This document shows, one piece after another, positions 27,155 to 36,060 of a stretch of 64,000 bases of DNA (position 1 is its first letter; the number at the start of each line of letters is the position of its first letter). The position numbers were made by a program, and so were the translations under genes. The stretch covers positions 1 to 64,000 of the forward strand of contig CAYYIS010000017.1 of assembly GCA_964470965.1 (NCBI GenBank). Direction: 5' to 3'. Origin of the DNA: CAYYIS01 sp964470965. Lineage in GTDB: Bacteria > JAAXHH01 > JABIQT01. The notes beneath the pieces were generated by a model, which saw only the letters and a program-made list of their open reading frames with translations, did no database searches and was not told the DNA's origin.

Positions 27155-28168
27155 ATGTCCCGATTTACGATTCTGTCGTATGGCGCGCCGGAGAGTGTCG
27201 GCTCGCCCATGGATATTATCGATGAGGCCCTCAGGAGCATCGATTGTGAACTGAAAAAACGGATGTATCGGACAGAAGACGAATTAATGGAAGCCGCAAG
27301 GGATGTAGATGGAATCCTTGAAGGCGGCGCCAGACTGCCGGCCCATCTGGTAAATGCGCTTCCGGAGCGGGTCAGGGTAATAGGCGCCGGTGGCATAGGC
27401 GTCGATTTTGTTGATGTTGAAGCGGCCACCAGTCGGGGGATCATCGTCTTTAACCTACCCGGCGTCTTCGAACGTGAGGTCGCCCATCAGGCTATGATGC
27501 TGTTGCTCGCCCTGGCCAGAAATCTGGTTCCGATCACCAATGCCATGAAACGCGGCGACCCCCAACCCGACAGAGGTTCGATTCAACATCTTTACGGGCA
27601 GACGCTCGGCCTCGTGTCATTTGGGAACATCGCACGGGCTATGGCCAGAATTTCAGCGGGATTCGAATTTCGCATATTGGCTTATGATCCGTTCGTCAGC
27701 CAGGAGGAGGCGGATCAATTCGGTGTGACTATGGTTGACAAGGAGACTCTGTTTAAAGAGTCGGACTTCGTATCCTCACACGCACCGCATACCCCCGGAA
27801 CATATCACCTGATCGGGGATGAAGATTTTCGGAACATGAAACCAACCGCTTACTTCATCAACACGGGGCGAGGCAAAGTGGTTGATGAAAGATACTTGGT
27901 CCAGGCACTACGGGAAGGAAGGATAGCCGGCGCCGGACTGGATGTACTGGAAGAGGAACCGGCAAGACCTGGTAACCCGCTTCTTGAAATGGATAATGTT
28001 GTCACAACGCCCCACATGGCTTCAGCCTCTGACCGCGGTGCGATCGAACGCAGAAAGAAAGCCGCCAGTCAGCTCGTAACGATCCTGAACGGCCGGTGGC
28101 CGGTGGACGGACTGGTAAATCCTGAAGTGATCCCGTTGGCGGCACAAAAATGGGGTATGCCGGAGTAG
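27155..28168 (+). CDS. D-isomer-specific 2-hydroxyacid dehydrogenase
   Basis: 337 residues from ATG 27155, with an AGGAG site 5 bases upstream. NAD-binding Rossmann motif LGLVSFGNIARAMARI, the substrate/catalytic Arg in INTGRGKVVDE, Glu in DVLEEEP and the catalytic His in TTPHMASAS are all present, so the Arg-Glu-His set is complete. Such enzymes interconvert 2-keto and D-2-hydroxy acids (phosphoglycerate, glycerate, lactate and others). It is followed 7 bp later by an enolase-superfamily gene and then a HAD phosphatase, which suggests a sugar-acid catabolic operon. A second, diverged paralogue sits at 54708. Confidence 0.92.
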   Translation: MSRFTILSYGAPESVGSPMDIIDEALRSIDCELKKRMYRTEDELMEAARDVDGILEGGARLPAHLVNALPERVRVIGAGGIGVDFVDVEAATSRGIIVFNLPGVFEREVAHQAMMLLLALARNLVPITNAMKRGDPQPDRGSIQHLYGQTLGLVSFGNIARAMARISAGFEFRILAYDPFVSQEEADQFGVTMVDKETLFKESDFVSSHAPHTPGTYHLIGDEDFRNMKPTAYFINTGRGKVVDERYLVQALREGRIAGAGLDVLEEEPARPGNPLLEMDNVVTTPHMASASDRGAIERRKKAASQLVTILNGRWPVDGLVNPEVIPLAAQKWGMPE

Positions 28169-28175
28169 GCACGAA

Positions 28176-29315
28176 ATGACCATAGAATCCATATCAATTT
28201 CAGTTTTCGAACTGGCTGCGAATACACCTCGGTTCAACCTCAGGGAAACGACACACCTGGGTAAGCCCCACTGGGTGCGGACGTCGATAGCAATTGGATT
28301 AGAGACGGTCCACGTTCTGCATGTCCGCACATCCGATGGTTTTGAGGGCATGTGCACGGTGGGCGACGCCCGTTATACCACCATGCGCGGCGAGGATCTT
28401 GAACAACTTCGTATCATGACCGTCGGCGAAAATCCCCTGGACCGGGAATATCTCGATGCAAAACTTCGCATGGCCACACGAAGCATTTTCACACGGCCGG
28501 GTTGGGCCGGCGCCTTCGACAATTGTCTTTGGGATATAGCCGGGAAGGCCGCCGGGCTCCCAGTTCACGCCCTGATCGGCCGGGCACGTAACCGTTGCCC
28601 CGCGTATTATAACTACGGTGGGAAAACCATTGCCGAGGCGATCGAAGATGGCGGATCAGCTATTTTGAACGGTTTTACGGCAATAAAGGACCACTTCAAC
28701 GAAACCGCGCGGGAGAACATCGCATGGTGCCAGGCTGTTCGTGAAGCGGTGGGTGATGAGATAGATCTGCTGCACGATGCGGCATGGTGCCAGTACACAT
28801 TTGATGAGGCGGTTCGCGTAGGGCGGGCCCTGCACGATTTGAATTTTCGCTGGTTCGAAGAACCGCTGGAAGATCGTGACATGACCTCCCTGATCAAGTT
28901 AGGCGCATTACTCGAAATACCCATCGTAACACCGGAGACCCTGATGCACGACCGTGATTTATCCGCTCAATGGCTGATCAGGGGGGCAACGGACCTGCTG
29001 CGTGGGAACGCCCGCCTGGGCACCACCTCTCTTCTCAAACTTGCCCATCTAGCGGAACTGCACAACACAAATATTGAACTCAATGGGCCTGGAGGATTGT
29101 TTGGCCTTGTGCACGCTCATCTGGTCTGTGCCATCCGCAATACAAGCTACTACGAATATTTCCCCGGTGGCACGCGGGACGAAATCGGCAAGGAAATCGG
29201 ATTGGTGAATCCGCCTGTGCCTCAGGATGGGTACATCGCCCCGCCCGACGCGTCTGGCTGGGGCGCGGAGTGGGACATGGACTATTTTATGAAGAAGCGG
29301 ACAGGAGAGATGTGA
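28176..29315 (+). CDS. enolase-superfamily (mandelate racemase/muconate-lactonizing-like) enzyme
   Basis: 379 residues with an N-terminal capping domain and a (beta/alpha)7 barrel. Mg ligands are D201 (HDAAW), E228 (WFEEPLE) and E254 (TPETL). The second-strand base is K171 in AIKDHF, with His where many racemases have a second Lys. A C-terminal NGPGGLFGLVHAH segment follows. Such enzymes abstract the alpha-proton of a carboxylate, often dehydrating sugar acids to 2-keto-3-deoxy acids. The neighbours, a 2-hydroxyacid dehydrogenase and a HAD phosphatase, fit that. The exact acid is unknown. Confidence 0.92.
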   Translation: MTIESISISVFELAANTPRFNLRETTHLGKPHWVRTSIAIGLETVHVLHVRTSDGFEGMCTVGDARYTTMRGEDLEQLRIMTVGENPLDREYLDAKLRMATRSIFTRPGWAGAFDNCLWDIAGKAAGLPVHALIGRARNRCPAYYNYGGKTIAEAIEDGGSAILNGFTAIKDHFNETARENIAWCQAVREAVGDEIDLLHDAAWCQYTFDEAVRVGRALHDLNFRWFEEPLEDRDMTSLIKLGALLEIPIVTPETLMHDRDLSAQWLIRGATDLLRGNARLGTTSLLKLAHLAELHNTNIELNGPGGLFGLVHAHLVCAIRNTSYYEYFPGGTRDEIGKEIGLVNPPVPQDGYIAPPDASGWGAEWDMDYFMKKRTGEM

Positions 29316-29318
29316 TCC

Positions 29319-30023
29319 ATGGCTTCCTATGATGTGGTTGTTTTCGATGCCGCGGGCACTCTGGTCGGACGGGATTCTCCGGATCATTTCGAAGAATATT
29401 TCGTGATTGCCGCCCGTGAAGTAGGGTACGTGATCACAGTCGATCAAGTCCGGGACAAGGTGGCCGAAATATACGAAGATACCCAGAAAAGGCTTGGCGG
29501 TGCCAGGATGACAGGGCCTGATGAAGCACGGCAATTTTGGGTGAAGTTGTATGAAGAGGTACTCCGGGCAGTGGGTGTGGAAGGCGATATCAGAGAAGGA
29601 ATAGGTCGATTCTACGATAAGTTTCAGGAAGGCCACTACCTGGAGGTTTACAGTGATGTACTGCCAACACTCCGGGGTCTGTTGGAGAGTGGGATCCGGA
29701 TGGGGGTCCTGTCCAACTGGTCCGAACATCTTGAAAATCTGTTCGAGAGACTCGGGATCCGACCTTATTTCGAATTTGTAGTCGTTTCCGCCATAGTCGG
29801 CGTTGAAAAACCTGATGGCAGAATTTTTGACTTGACGGTTGAACGCGCCGGTGTACCGCACAGTCGGATTCTGTTTGTGGGTGACCATCCGGAAGACGAT
29901 GTCCTGGCTGCCCGAAAAGCAGGTATAGACGCGCTCCTGCTTGACAGGCATGACCACCACCAGCGGCACCGTCTACCTACCATAAAGTCCCTGACGGAAG
30001 TAAATGACTATGTGGGGGCTTAA
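29319..30023 (+). CDS. HAD-superfamily hydrolase, REG-2/HAD-IA-like
   Basis: 234 residues. Motif I is F-D10-A-A-G-T (nucleophile D10; the usual second Asp is Ala, as is common in REG-2-like members). Motif II is VLSNWSE, the Lys is in VGVEKPDGRIF and the acidic motif IV is VGDHPEDDVLAARKAG. With Ala at the second position it may be a dehalogenase-like or low-activity phosphatase. An AGGAGAG site precedes the ATG, 3 bp after the enolase-superfamily stop. Third gene of the operon starting at 27155. Confidence 0.9.
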   Translation: MASYDVVVFDAAGTLVGRDSPDHFEEYFVIAAREVGYVITVDQVRDKVAEIYEDTQKRLGGARMTGPDEARQFWVKLYEEVLRAVGVEGDIREGIGRFYDKFQEGHYLEVYSDVLPTLRGLLESGIRMGVLSNWSEHLENLFERLGIRPYFEFVVVSAIVGVEKPDGRIFDLTVERAGVPHSRILFVGDHPEDDVLAARKAGIDALLLDRHDHHQRHRLPTIKSLTEVNDYVGA

Positions 30024-30503
30024 GCGGAGTTACAACGCGCACTTTAATTGGTTCCGTGACGTTGAGGCTTCCGTTCCTGTGCCTTCTGCAAAAGAAACGG
30101 AGCACGGTGGCCCGACCATAACGCTTGTTCGGGGTTGAACACCTGCCTGGTGCCCTGGTTATCTCTTTAAAAATGTGATCTACCCATACGTCCAGGCGTA
30201 CAATATCAATGGATAGCCGCTGTCGGTTCCCGGTGGCTATTTACCGTCACCAAGCTGGTCGGGGTGTTGCCTGAATCCGCGTTATACCCTAATCGGGTAT
30301 TGCCGTCGGTAGATGGAGGCGGTGGATTCATAGCATTTTCAACCCGTTAACGCAATAGAATTTGAAACGTCATCGACACGTGACAACAACGTCGATTTTA
30401 ACTCCCCTGATGACTTAAACGGGCACCTTAAAAAACCGCTTGCGTTCCAAGGAATCATGTTGTAGATTACGGCGCCTTCAGATGCCGGAGGAGTTAGCAA
30501 GAT
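30024..30503. other. intergenic region before tRNA-Glu
   Basis: About 480 bp without a supportable gene. A short inverted repeat ATACCC-TAATC-GGGTAT lies near 30284-30300, and a promoter candidate for the tRNA is at 30440-30468. Otherwise nothing is recognised. Confidence 0.5.
30440..30468 (+). promoter_or_regulatory. candidate promoter for tRNA-Glu
   Basis: TTGCGT (30440-30445), 17-bp spacer, TAGATT (30463-30468, 4 of 6), about 35 bp ahead of the tRNA 5' end. Confidence 0.3.
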
Positions 30504-30578
30504 GACCCCATCGTCTAGCCAGGCCTAGGACATCGCCCTTTCACGGCGACAACACGGGTTCGAATCCCGTTGGGGTCA
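30504..30578 (+). tRNA. tRNA-Glu (anticodon TTC)
   Basis: A full cloverleaf can be drawn: acceptor GACCCCA (30504-30510) pairs with TGGGGTC (30571-30577), discriminator A578. The D arm holds the TAGCCAGGCCTAGGA region. The anticodon stem TCGCC/GGCGA encloses CTTTCAC with anticodon TTC (30540-30542). The T arm is ACGGG-TTCGAAT-CCCGT. The CCA end is not encoded. It stands alone, with no other tRNA nearby. Confidence 0.96.
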
Positions 30579-30651
30579 TACGATAATCAACAGGTTGTAT
30601 CCATAACCCGCTCTAATGCGGCACTCCTTATTTTTTAAAGGAGATAGCATA

Positions 30652-31524
30652 GTGAAAGAATTCCGCGTATTGAGATACCGGATTGATATTTTCTCCATAG
30701 TTGCTGTCCTTCTCGCACTCGGCGTGCAACTTACCGCCATCTGGATGGCCCTGCCCTGGTACACAGTTTTTCTCATTCTTCTGCTCGTTCGTCAGGTAAA
30801 CTTGGTGGAACATAACCATGCCCACCTCAACATTTTTTACAATAAATTTTTAAACGAGACGCTCGGATTCATTTGTTTTCTATCCAACGGCACACCCTAT
30901 CAGTTTTACACAGTTCACCACGTCCAGAACCACCATGCCTACAATCAGCGGTTTGACGATACGGAACAGGACTGGTCCAGTATGTTCGGTTTCTCAACCT
31001 CCAGGTATCCGGATCAACCGGTAGGGCAGCTGTATTATTTCCTTAGTTTCCCGATAATCACCATTTGTCACTCGCTTATCTATATTCTGAGAAGGCCAGA
31101 CTCGCCTATTTTTAAACGGTTCGTCCGTACCATGGTTGTGTTTTCGATCTGCTGCGCGGCCTTGATAGCTATCAACCCGATGGGATTTGTCTATTTCTTT
31201 GTGCTTCCTTGGATAGTGGTCAGCTTCGGGTTAGGCGACAACAATTATAATCATCATCATGGTTGTAAGATGACTAATGAATATGACTCCTCGAATGTCT
31301 TTGTGACTGTTCCCTACCGTTGGCTCGGATTCCACATCGGATATCACGTAGCTCATCACATTAAACCGGACCTTCACTGGAGCAAACTCCCTGAATATCA
31401 CGAATCGATTAAATCCAATATCCCGACTGAAAATTACCGTCCCCACAAATATGCCGAGGAACACAGCGGGATGGAACTGGTACGGACAGATGCTGATGGT
31501 GGGGATGAGCTCGAGAAAGGTTAA
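30652..31524 (+). CDS. membrane fatty-acid desaturase-like protein
   Basis: 290 residues from GTG 30652, chosen because AAAGGAG precedes it by 8 bases; an in-frame ATG at 30616 would place that site inside the gene. Four to five hydrophobic segments alternate with the His boxes of integral-membrane diiron desaturases/hydroxylases: HNHAH, HHVQNHH, NHHHG and HVAHH. Such enzymes introduce double bonds or hydroxyls into lipid acyl chains. Substrate position is unknown. Single-gene unit downstream of tRNA-Glu. Confidence 0.88.
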   Translation: MKEFRVLRYRIDIFSIVAVLLALGVQLTAIWMALPWYTVFLILLLVRQVNLVEHNHAHLNIFYNKFLNETLGFICFLSNGTPYQFYTVHHVQNHHAYNQRFDDTEQDWSSMFGFSTSRYPDQPVGQLYYFLSFPIITICHSLIYILRRPDSPIFKRFVRTMVVFSICCAALIAINPMGFVYFFVLPWIVVSFGLGDNNYNHHHGCKMTNEYDSSNVFVTVPYRWLGFHIGYHVAHHIKPDLHWSKLPEYHESIKSNIPTENYRPHKYAEEHSGMELVRTDADGGDELEKG

Positions 31525-31996
31525 TCCTGACCTCCGTAGAAAGATTCCTATTCCCTGCCTTAACAGCCATGACACTCCTCAACGCTGTGTTTCATAAATC
31601 CCCTGTCTCTCCGTTTCGAGCAAGACTTTCCCTTGGTTCGCCATTCCTTTGTTTTCCACCCCATGAATCTGCATATCCGGTCCATGCCATACATCCGTTG
31701 AAATACACCCCTGCGGATTCCAGACAGATTTAGCACCATGGCCGCGGCAATTTTCCGGTCGTTCTTTCCAACCTTGTTACCGAGATGGAAGGTCATAATT
31801 GACCTTTTAAAGGATTGTGAATGAACACCCCGTTATAGCCGCATATGGCTTGTATAATCGGAGTTGTTTGGCGTCTGTTCTGCACAATCGTTGGAAGCGA
31901 TCGGGTTACATTTTACGTTGACAGTGCCTGCGGGCACAGGTATTCTAACGGGAATCCTTAACACGTATTTCTCGAATAATCCACGCGAGCGGCTCC
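31525..31996. other. intergenic region upstream of the peptide transporter operon
   Basis: About 470 bp with no convincing gene on either strand. Short open frames on the minus strand are rich in Cys/Arg/Trp and lack ribosome sites. The 3' part holds the promoter at 31918-31946. Confidence 0.5.
31918..31946 (+). promoter_or_regulatory. promoter with palindromic spacer ahead of the peptide ABC operon
   Basis: Perfect TTGACA (31918-31923), 17-bp spacer, TATTCT (31941-31946, 4 of 6). The spacer contains GTGCC-TGCG-GGCAC (31924-31937), an inverted repeat well placed to act as an operator. The binding-protein ATG is 51 bp downstream. Confidence 0.5.
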
Positions 31997-33949
31997 ATGT
32001 ATTTTTCCCATCGGCTTTTCCGAGTGTTGGTCCTGTGCATCGTATACATCGTTTATGAAGCAAATATCCTCCGTGCATCCGATGTCAGCGCGCCGGGCAG
32101 TTGGCCTGCAGAATGGTTTTCAGCCCCCAAAACTGCGTCGACTTTAGGTATCGATCGCTTTCAGGAATCCCCATTGCTTAGCTATCGCGTAGAGCAGGGA
32201 GTACTTCCGCCTCTGAAGGAACGACTACCGGGGGATCCAATTGTCGTAGTCCCCTACGAAAAGATTGGCCGATACGGAGGGACAATGCGTGTTTTCGGAC
32301 AGGATGGGCCCCTGGTAACCGGATTGGAGAACCCTCTTGGAATGGACCCAAAGGTCCGAACGCCCCTTCCCAACCTGGCCTCCGGATGGACATTTTCCGA
32401 AAATGGTGAGGTTTTCACACTCAAAATCCGGCCGGGATTACGATGGTCTGACGGACACCCCTTCACTTCATTTGACTTTCTTTTCTGGTATCGCCATGTC
32501 TTGTTGAACGATGAGTTGACACCAGTCATTCGACCGCGCCTACGGGATATAAAGCTCAGTACTCCGGATTCTACCACGGTTGTCTTTTCGATGCCTAAAC
32601 CGTACCCATTTCTAATAGATGAACTGGCCCATCACGGCGCCAATTTCTTTGCCCCTGCGCACTTTATGAAGAATTACCATCCTGATTTTGTGGATAGGGA
32701 ATCGTTGGAAGCAAGGGCGGAACGGGAAGGATTTATCGGTTGGGCTGCCTATTTTAATGCGATCCGAGGAAACAACTTGTCGGACCCTACCTTCACACCG
32801 ACCATGAATGCCTATTTCTTGAATCGGAAGTCTCCCACCCTACAGATATTTGAACGAAATCCATACTATCCCAAGGTGGATCCTGACGGTAATCAGCTGC
32901 CTTATCTCGATGAGATCATGGTGTTAATCGTGAAAAACCCAGAGGTGGTGACCGCCAAGACTTCCACCGGTCAGTCTCATTTTTCGGGCAACGGATTGAA
33001 GACGGCAGATATACCCCTCTTTAAAATGGGTGAAAAAATGCACGGGTTTACAACCCACATTTGGGACCGTCTCCAGGGGGTGGATGTGGTAATACAACCC
33101 AATCTGACCGTTGAAGATCCAAGGCTAAGAGCAATTTTCAATGAATTTCGCTTCAGGAAGGCTTTATCACTGGCCATCGACCGAAATGAAATCAACACTA
33201 TTGTTTACTTCGACCGCGCGACACCACGCCAGACTACGGTTATCCCTTCAAGTATCTTCTATGAAGAAGCGTTCGCCAATGCCTATATAGAATACAATCC
33301 AGGTTTATCCGAATCCCTGCTCGAAGAGATCGGACTGGTCGATAGTAACGGTGACGGGATACGAGACTATCCCAACGGTGATCCCCTGAGCATTACTCTC
33401 GAATGGGCCGATCTGGAAACGCCTAAAGGCATGATGATGGAACTGATCACGGAATACTGGCGTGATATTGGGATCGATCTGAATTTGAAGCTGGTCGACA
33501 ACGGCCTGCAAGCCTCCAGGGCCCGTGCCAACCTAATGCAGATGACTCTCTGGCACGCGGACAGAACATCTGATATCCTTTTTCCGTCGGAACCGTTCTG
33601 GTTCGTCCCCATGCACATCGGTTGGGAAGAATGTCACTGGACCCCGTGGTCCAATTGGTATCTCACCGGAGGTGAAAAGGGCGAGGAACCACCGGGGCAA
33701 ATCAAACAGTTGATATCTTGGTGGGAAGACCTTGGGACCACCATGGAGGTTGACCGGAGAGTCGAACTCGGTAAGCTTATCCTGCGGTCCCAGGCTGAAA
33801 ATCTCTGGACCATCGGAACTCTTGGTCTTGCACCGCAGCCAGTGGTTGTCAGCAACAAACTGCATAATGTACCCCCATTCGGTTACTGGGGCTGGGACAA
33901 CCGCTGGACCATACCCTACCATCCGGAAACATGGTTTTTGGACGGTTAA
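31997..33949 (+). CDS. peptide-type ABC transporter substrate-binding protein
   Basis: 650 residues of the SBP_bac_5 family with an N-terminal signal peptide (about 1-28) and no lipobox. Landmarks are LASGWTFSENGEVFTLKIRPGLRWSDGHPFTSFDFLFWYRH, FNEFRFRKALSLAIDRNEI and LLEEIGLVDSNGDGIRDYPNG; the last has an embedded acidic DSNGDGIRD loop like a Ca site. Such long members bind peptides, or in some phyla sugars. It is followed 4 bp later by two permease genes in one operon under the palindromic promoter. Confidence 0.93.
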   Translation: MYFSHRLFRVLVLCIVYIVYEANILRASDVSAPGSWPAEWFSAPKTASTLGIDRFQESPLLSYRVEQGVLPPLKERLPGDPIVVVPYEKIGRYGGTMRVFGQDGPLVTGLENPLGMDPKVRTPLPNLASGWTFSENGEVFTLKIRPGLRWSDGHPFTSFDFLFWYRHVLLNDELTPVIRPRLRDIKLSTPDSTTVVFSMPKPYPFLIDELAHHGANFFAPAHFMKNYHPDFVDRESLEARAEREGFIGWAAYFNAIRGNNLSDPTFTPTMNAYFLNRKSPTLQIFERNPYYPKVDPDGNQLPYLDEIMVLIVKNPEVVTAKTSTGQSHFSGNGLKTADIPLFKMGEKMHGFTTHIWDRLQGVDVVIQPNLTVEDPRLRAIFNEFRFRKALSLAIDRNEINTIVYFDRATPRQTTVIPSSIFYEEAFANAYIEYNPGLSESLLEEIGLVDSNGDGIRDYPNGDPLSITLEWADLETPKGMMMELITEYWRDIGIDLNLKLVDNGLQASRARANLMQMTLWHADRTSDILFPSEPFWFVPMHIGWEECHWTPWSNWYLTGGEKGEEPPGQIKQLISWWEDLGTTMEVDRRVELGKLILRSQAENLWTIGTLGLAPQPVVVSNKLHNVPPFGYWGWDNRWTIPYHPETWFLDG

Positions 33950-33953
33950 TTTT

Positions 33954-34937
33954 ATGTTTAAATACATTGTTATCCGTGTCCTCGGGATGTTCCCCACACT
34001 GTTGATCATCTCGATCATCAGTTTTATACTCATACAATTGCCACCCGGCGATATCGTTACTTCCACTCTCAAAGATCTGGAACAACAGGGGCAGCCTGCA
34101 TCGGAAGAACGGATTGCGGCTCTGCGGGCCATGTACCATCTGGATGATCCCATGCCAGTGCAATACCTGCGCTGGATCGGTGGATTCTTACGGGGAAACC
34201 TGGGATACTCGATCCGGTACCAGCAACCCGTAAATCGGCTGATTTGGGAGCGGTTGGCGTTGACGGTCCTTATCGCCATCGCCAGCATTTTGTTTACCTG
34301 GGTGCTGGCTGTGCCCGCAGGGATTTATTCCGCTGTCCGACAGTACTCCATTACAGATTATACCCTTACAGTACTTGCTTTTCTGGGCATGGCGACTCCA
34401 AGTTTCATGATTGCCCTGGTTATGATGTATCTGGGCTATGAATGGTTCGGTATCTCCGTGGGCGGATTGTTTTCGCCGGAATTCATAGGTGCTCCTTGGA
34501 GCACGGGGCGATTTTGGGACATGCTCCAGCATATTTGGGTACCGATGGTCATCCTCGGAATGAGCGGAACCGCTGGCACTATACGGGTATTGAGGGCCAA
34601 TTTGCTGGACGAGATGAACAAGCCATATGTTATCACCGCACGGGCGAAGGGAGTACATCCGATCCGTGTGATAGTCAAATACCCGGTCAGGTTGGCGATA
34701 AATCCTTTTATCAGCACCATTGGCTGGATGCTCCCTGCCATATTTTCCGGATCGGCGATAATCTCAGTGGTTCTCGATCTGCCCACAACAGGACCACTTC
34801 TTCTGGATGCTTTGATGAGTCAGGACATGTATCTGGCAGGTAGTTTCATTATGATTTTAAGTACACTGACGGTAATCGGTACGCTGATATCAGATTTGAT
34901 GCTGGCCGTGGTGGATCCCCGGATCAGATATGAGTAA
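33954..34937 (+). CDS. ABC transporter permease, DppB/OppB-like
   Basis: 327 residues from ATG 33954, 4 bp after the binding-protein stop; the longer open frame upstream lies within that gene. Six membrane segments are expected. VIRVLGMFPTLLIISIISFILIQLPPGD at the N-terminus is typical of DppB. The coupling loop is VITARAKGVHPIRVIVKYPVRLA and the C-terminus AVVDPRIRYE is characteristic. Overlaps the second permease by 8 bases. Confidence 0.93.
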   Translation: MFKYIVIRVLGMFPTLLIISIISFILIQLPPGDIVTSTLKDLEQQGQPASEERIAALRAMYHLDDPMPVQYLRWIGGFLRGNLGYSIRYQQPVNRLIWERLALTVLIAIASILFTWVLAVPAGIYSAVRQYSITDYTLTVLAFLGMATPSFMIALVMMYLGYEWFGISVGGLFSPEFIGAPWSTGRFWDMLQHIWVPMVILGMSGTAGTIRVLRANLLDEMNKPYVITARAKGVHPIRVIVKYPVRLAINPFISTIGWMLPAIFSGSAIISVVLDLPTTGPLLLDALMSQDMYLAGSFIMILSTLTVIGTLISDLMLAVVDPRIRYE

Positions 34938-36045
34938 TCCCATCGGCCAAACGGCGTCCCACACCGTCGGGTCCGCATCTCAATGGCGTCTGATGTGGAT
35001 CCGGTTTCGTAAACATAGGCTTGCTGTGGCGGCAGCGATCATCCTTGTTTTCTTCTACGCAGCCACTCTTTTTTGTGAATTCGTGGCCCCATACGGGGCG
35101 AATGACCGGAACGCACGGTACATTCAATCACCGCCTCAACGGTTACGGTTTATAGATCACAGGGGGCAATTTCATCTGAGACCCTTTGTATATGGGTATG
35201 ACATCACGATCGACAAGAACGCATGGCAGCGCATTTACCAGCCTGATCCGGAACAGATCCTTCCTGTCTTCTTTCTTGTCCGCGGGGTCGAATACCGGTT
35301 ATGGGATACATTCGGCGGGGATATCCATTTATTCGGTACATCCGGTGAGGGTTACATCCACCTTCTGGGCACGGACAAGCTCGGAAGGGACATGTTCAGC
35401 CGTATCATGTATGGGGGGCGAATCTCTCTTACTATCGGATTGATTGGGGTTCTTCTCACCTTTGTGTTCGGTATCATCCTGGGAGGATTTGCCGGTTTCT
35501 ATTCGGGTTGGGTTGATGGGGCCATTCAACGTTTCATAGAAGTGATTCAGAGTATTCCCCAGTTGCCTCTGTGGATGGCGCTGAGTGCGGCGCTTCCTCC
35601 GGACTGGTCCGGATTGAGTGTGTATTTTGGTATAACGGTCATTCTGTCCTTTCTCGGTTGGACCGGATTGGCCCGTGTGGTGCGCGGAAGGTTTTTATCC
35701 CTACGGGAAGAAGATTTTGTAACGGCAGCTAAATTATTAGGGGCTGGAAAATTACGCATCATTTTTCGCCATATGTTACCTTCTTTTATGAGCCATATAA
35801 TCACAGCCGCGACAATGGCCGTTCCGGGAATGATTCTCGGGGAAACCGCTCTCAGTTTCCTGGGCATCGGTCTAAGGCCGCCTATTGTAAGCTGGGGCGT
35901 GTTATTACAGAAGGCACAAAATTATCAGGCCGTGGCCATGGCGCCATGGCTGCTGCTTCCAGGCGTTTTCGTTATCATTGTTGTCTTGGCTTTTAACCTG
36001 GTGGGGGATGGATTGCGTGATGCGGCCGATCCCTACCATAAGTAA
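34930..36045 (+). CDS. ABC transporter permease, DppC/OppC-like
   Basis: 371 residues with an N-terminal membrane helix (about 32-55), a roughly 130-residue periplasmic insertion containing HLLGTDKLGRDMFSRIMYGGRISL, then five helices. The coupling loop is EDFVTAAKLLGAGKLRIIFRHMLPS and the C-terminus LVGDGLRDAADPYHK is diagnostic. The periplasmic insertion is longer than in E. coli DppC. No DppD/DppF ATPase follows, so energising subunits must be encoded elsewhere. Confidence 0.93.
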   Translation: MSNPIGQTASHTVGSASQWRLMWIRFRKHRLAVAAAIILVFFYAATLFCEFVAPYGANDRNARYIQSPPQRLRFIDHRGQFHLRPFVYGYDITIDKNAWQRIYQPDPEQILPVFFLVRGVEYRLWDTFGGDIHLFGTSGEGYIHLLGTDKLGRDMFSRIMYGGRISLTIGLIGVLLTFVFGIILGGFAGFYSGWVDGAIQRFIEVIQSIPQLPLWMALSAALPPDWSGLSVYFGITVILSFLGWTGLARVVRGRFLSLREEDFVTAAKLLGAGKLRIIFRHMLPSFMSHIITAATMAVPGMILGETALSFLGIGLRPPIVSWGVLLQKAQNYQAVAMAPWLLLPGVFVIIVVLAFNLVGDGLRDAADPYHK

Positions 36046-36060
36046 GATCGGGAGTTCATC

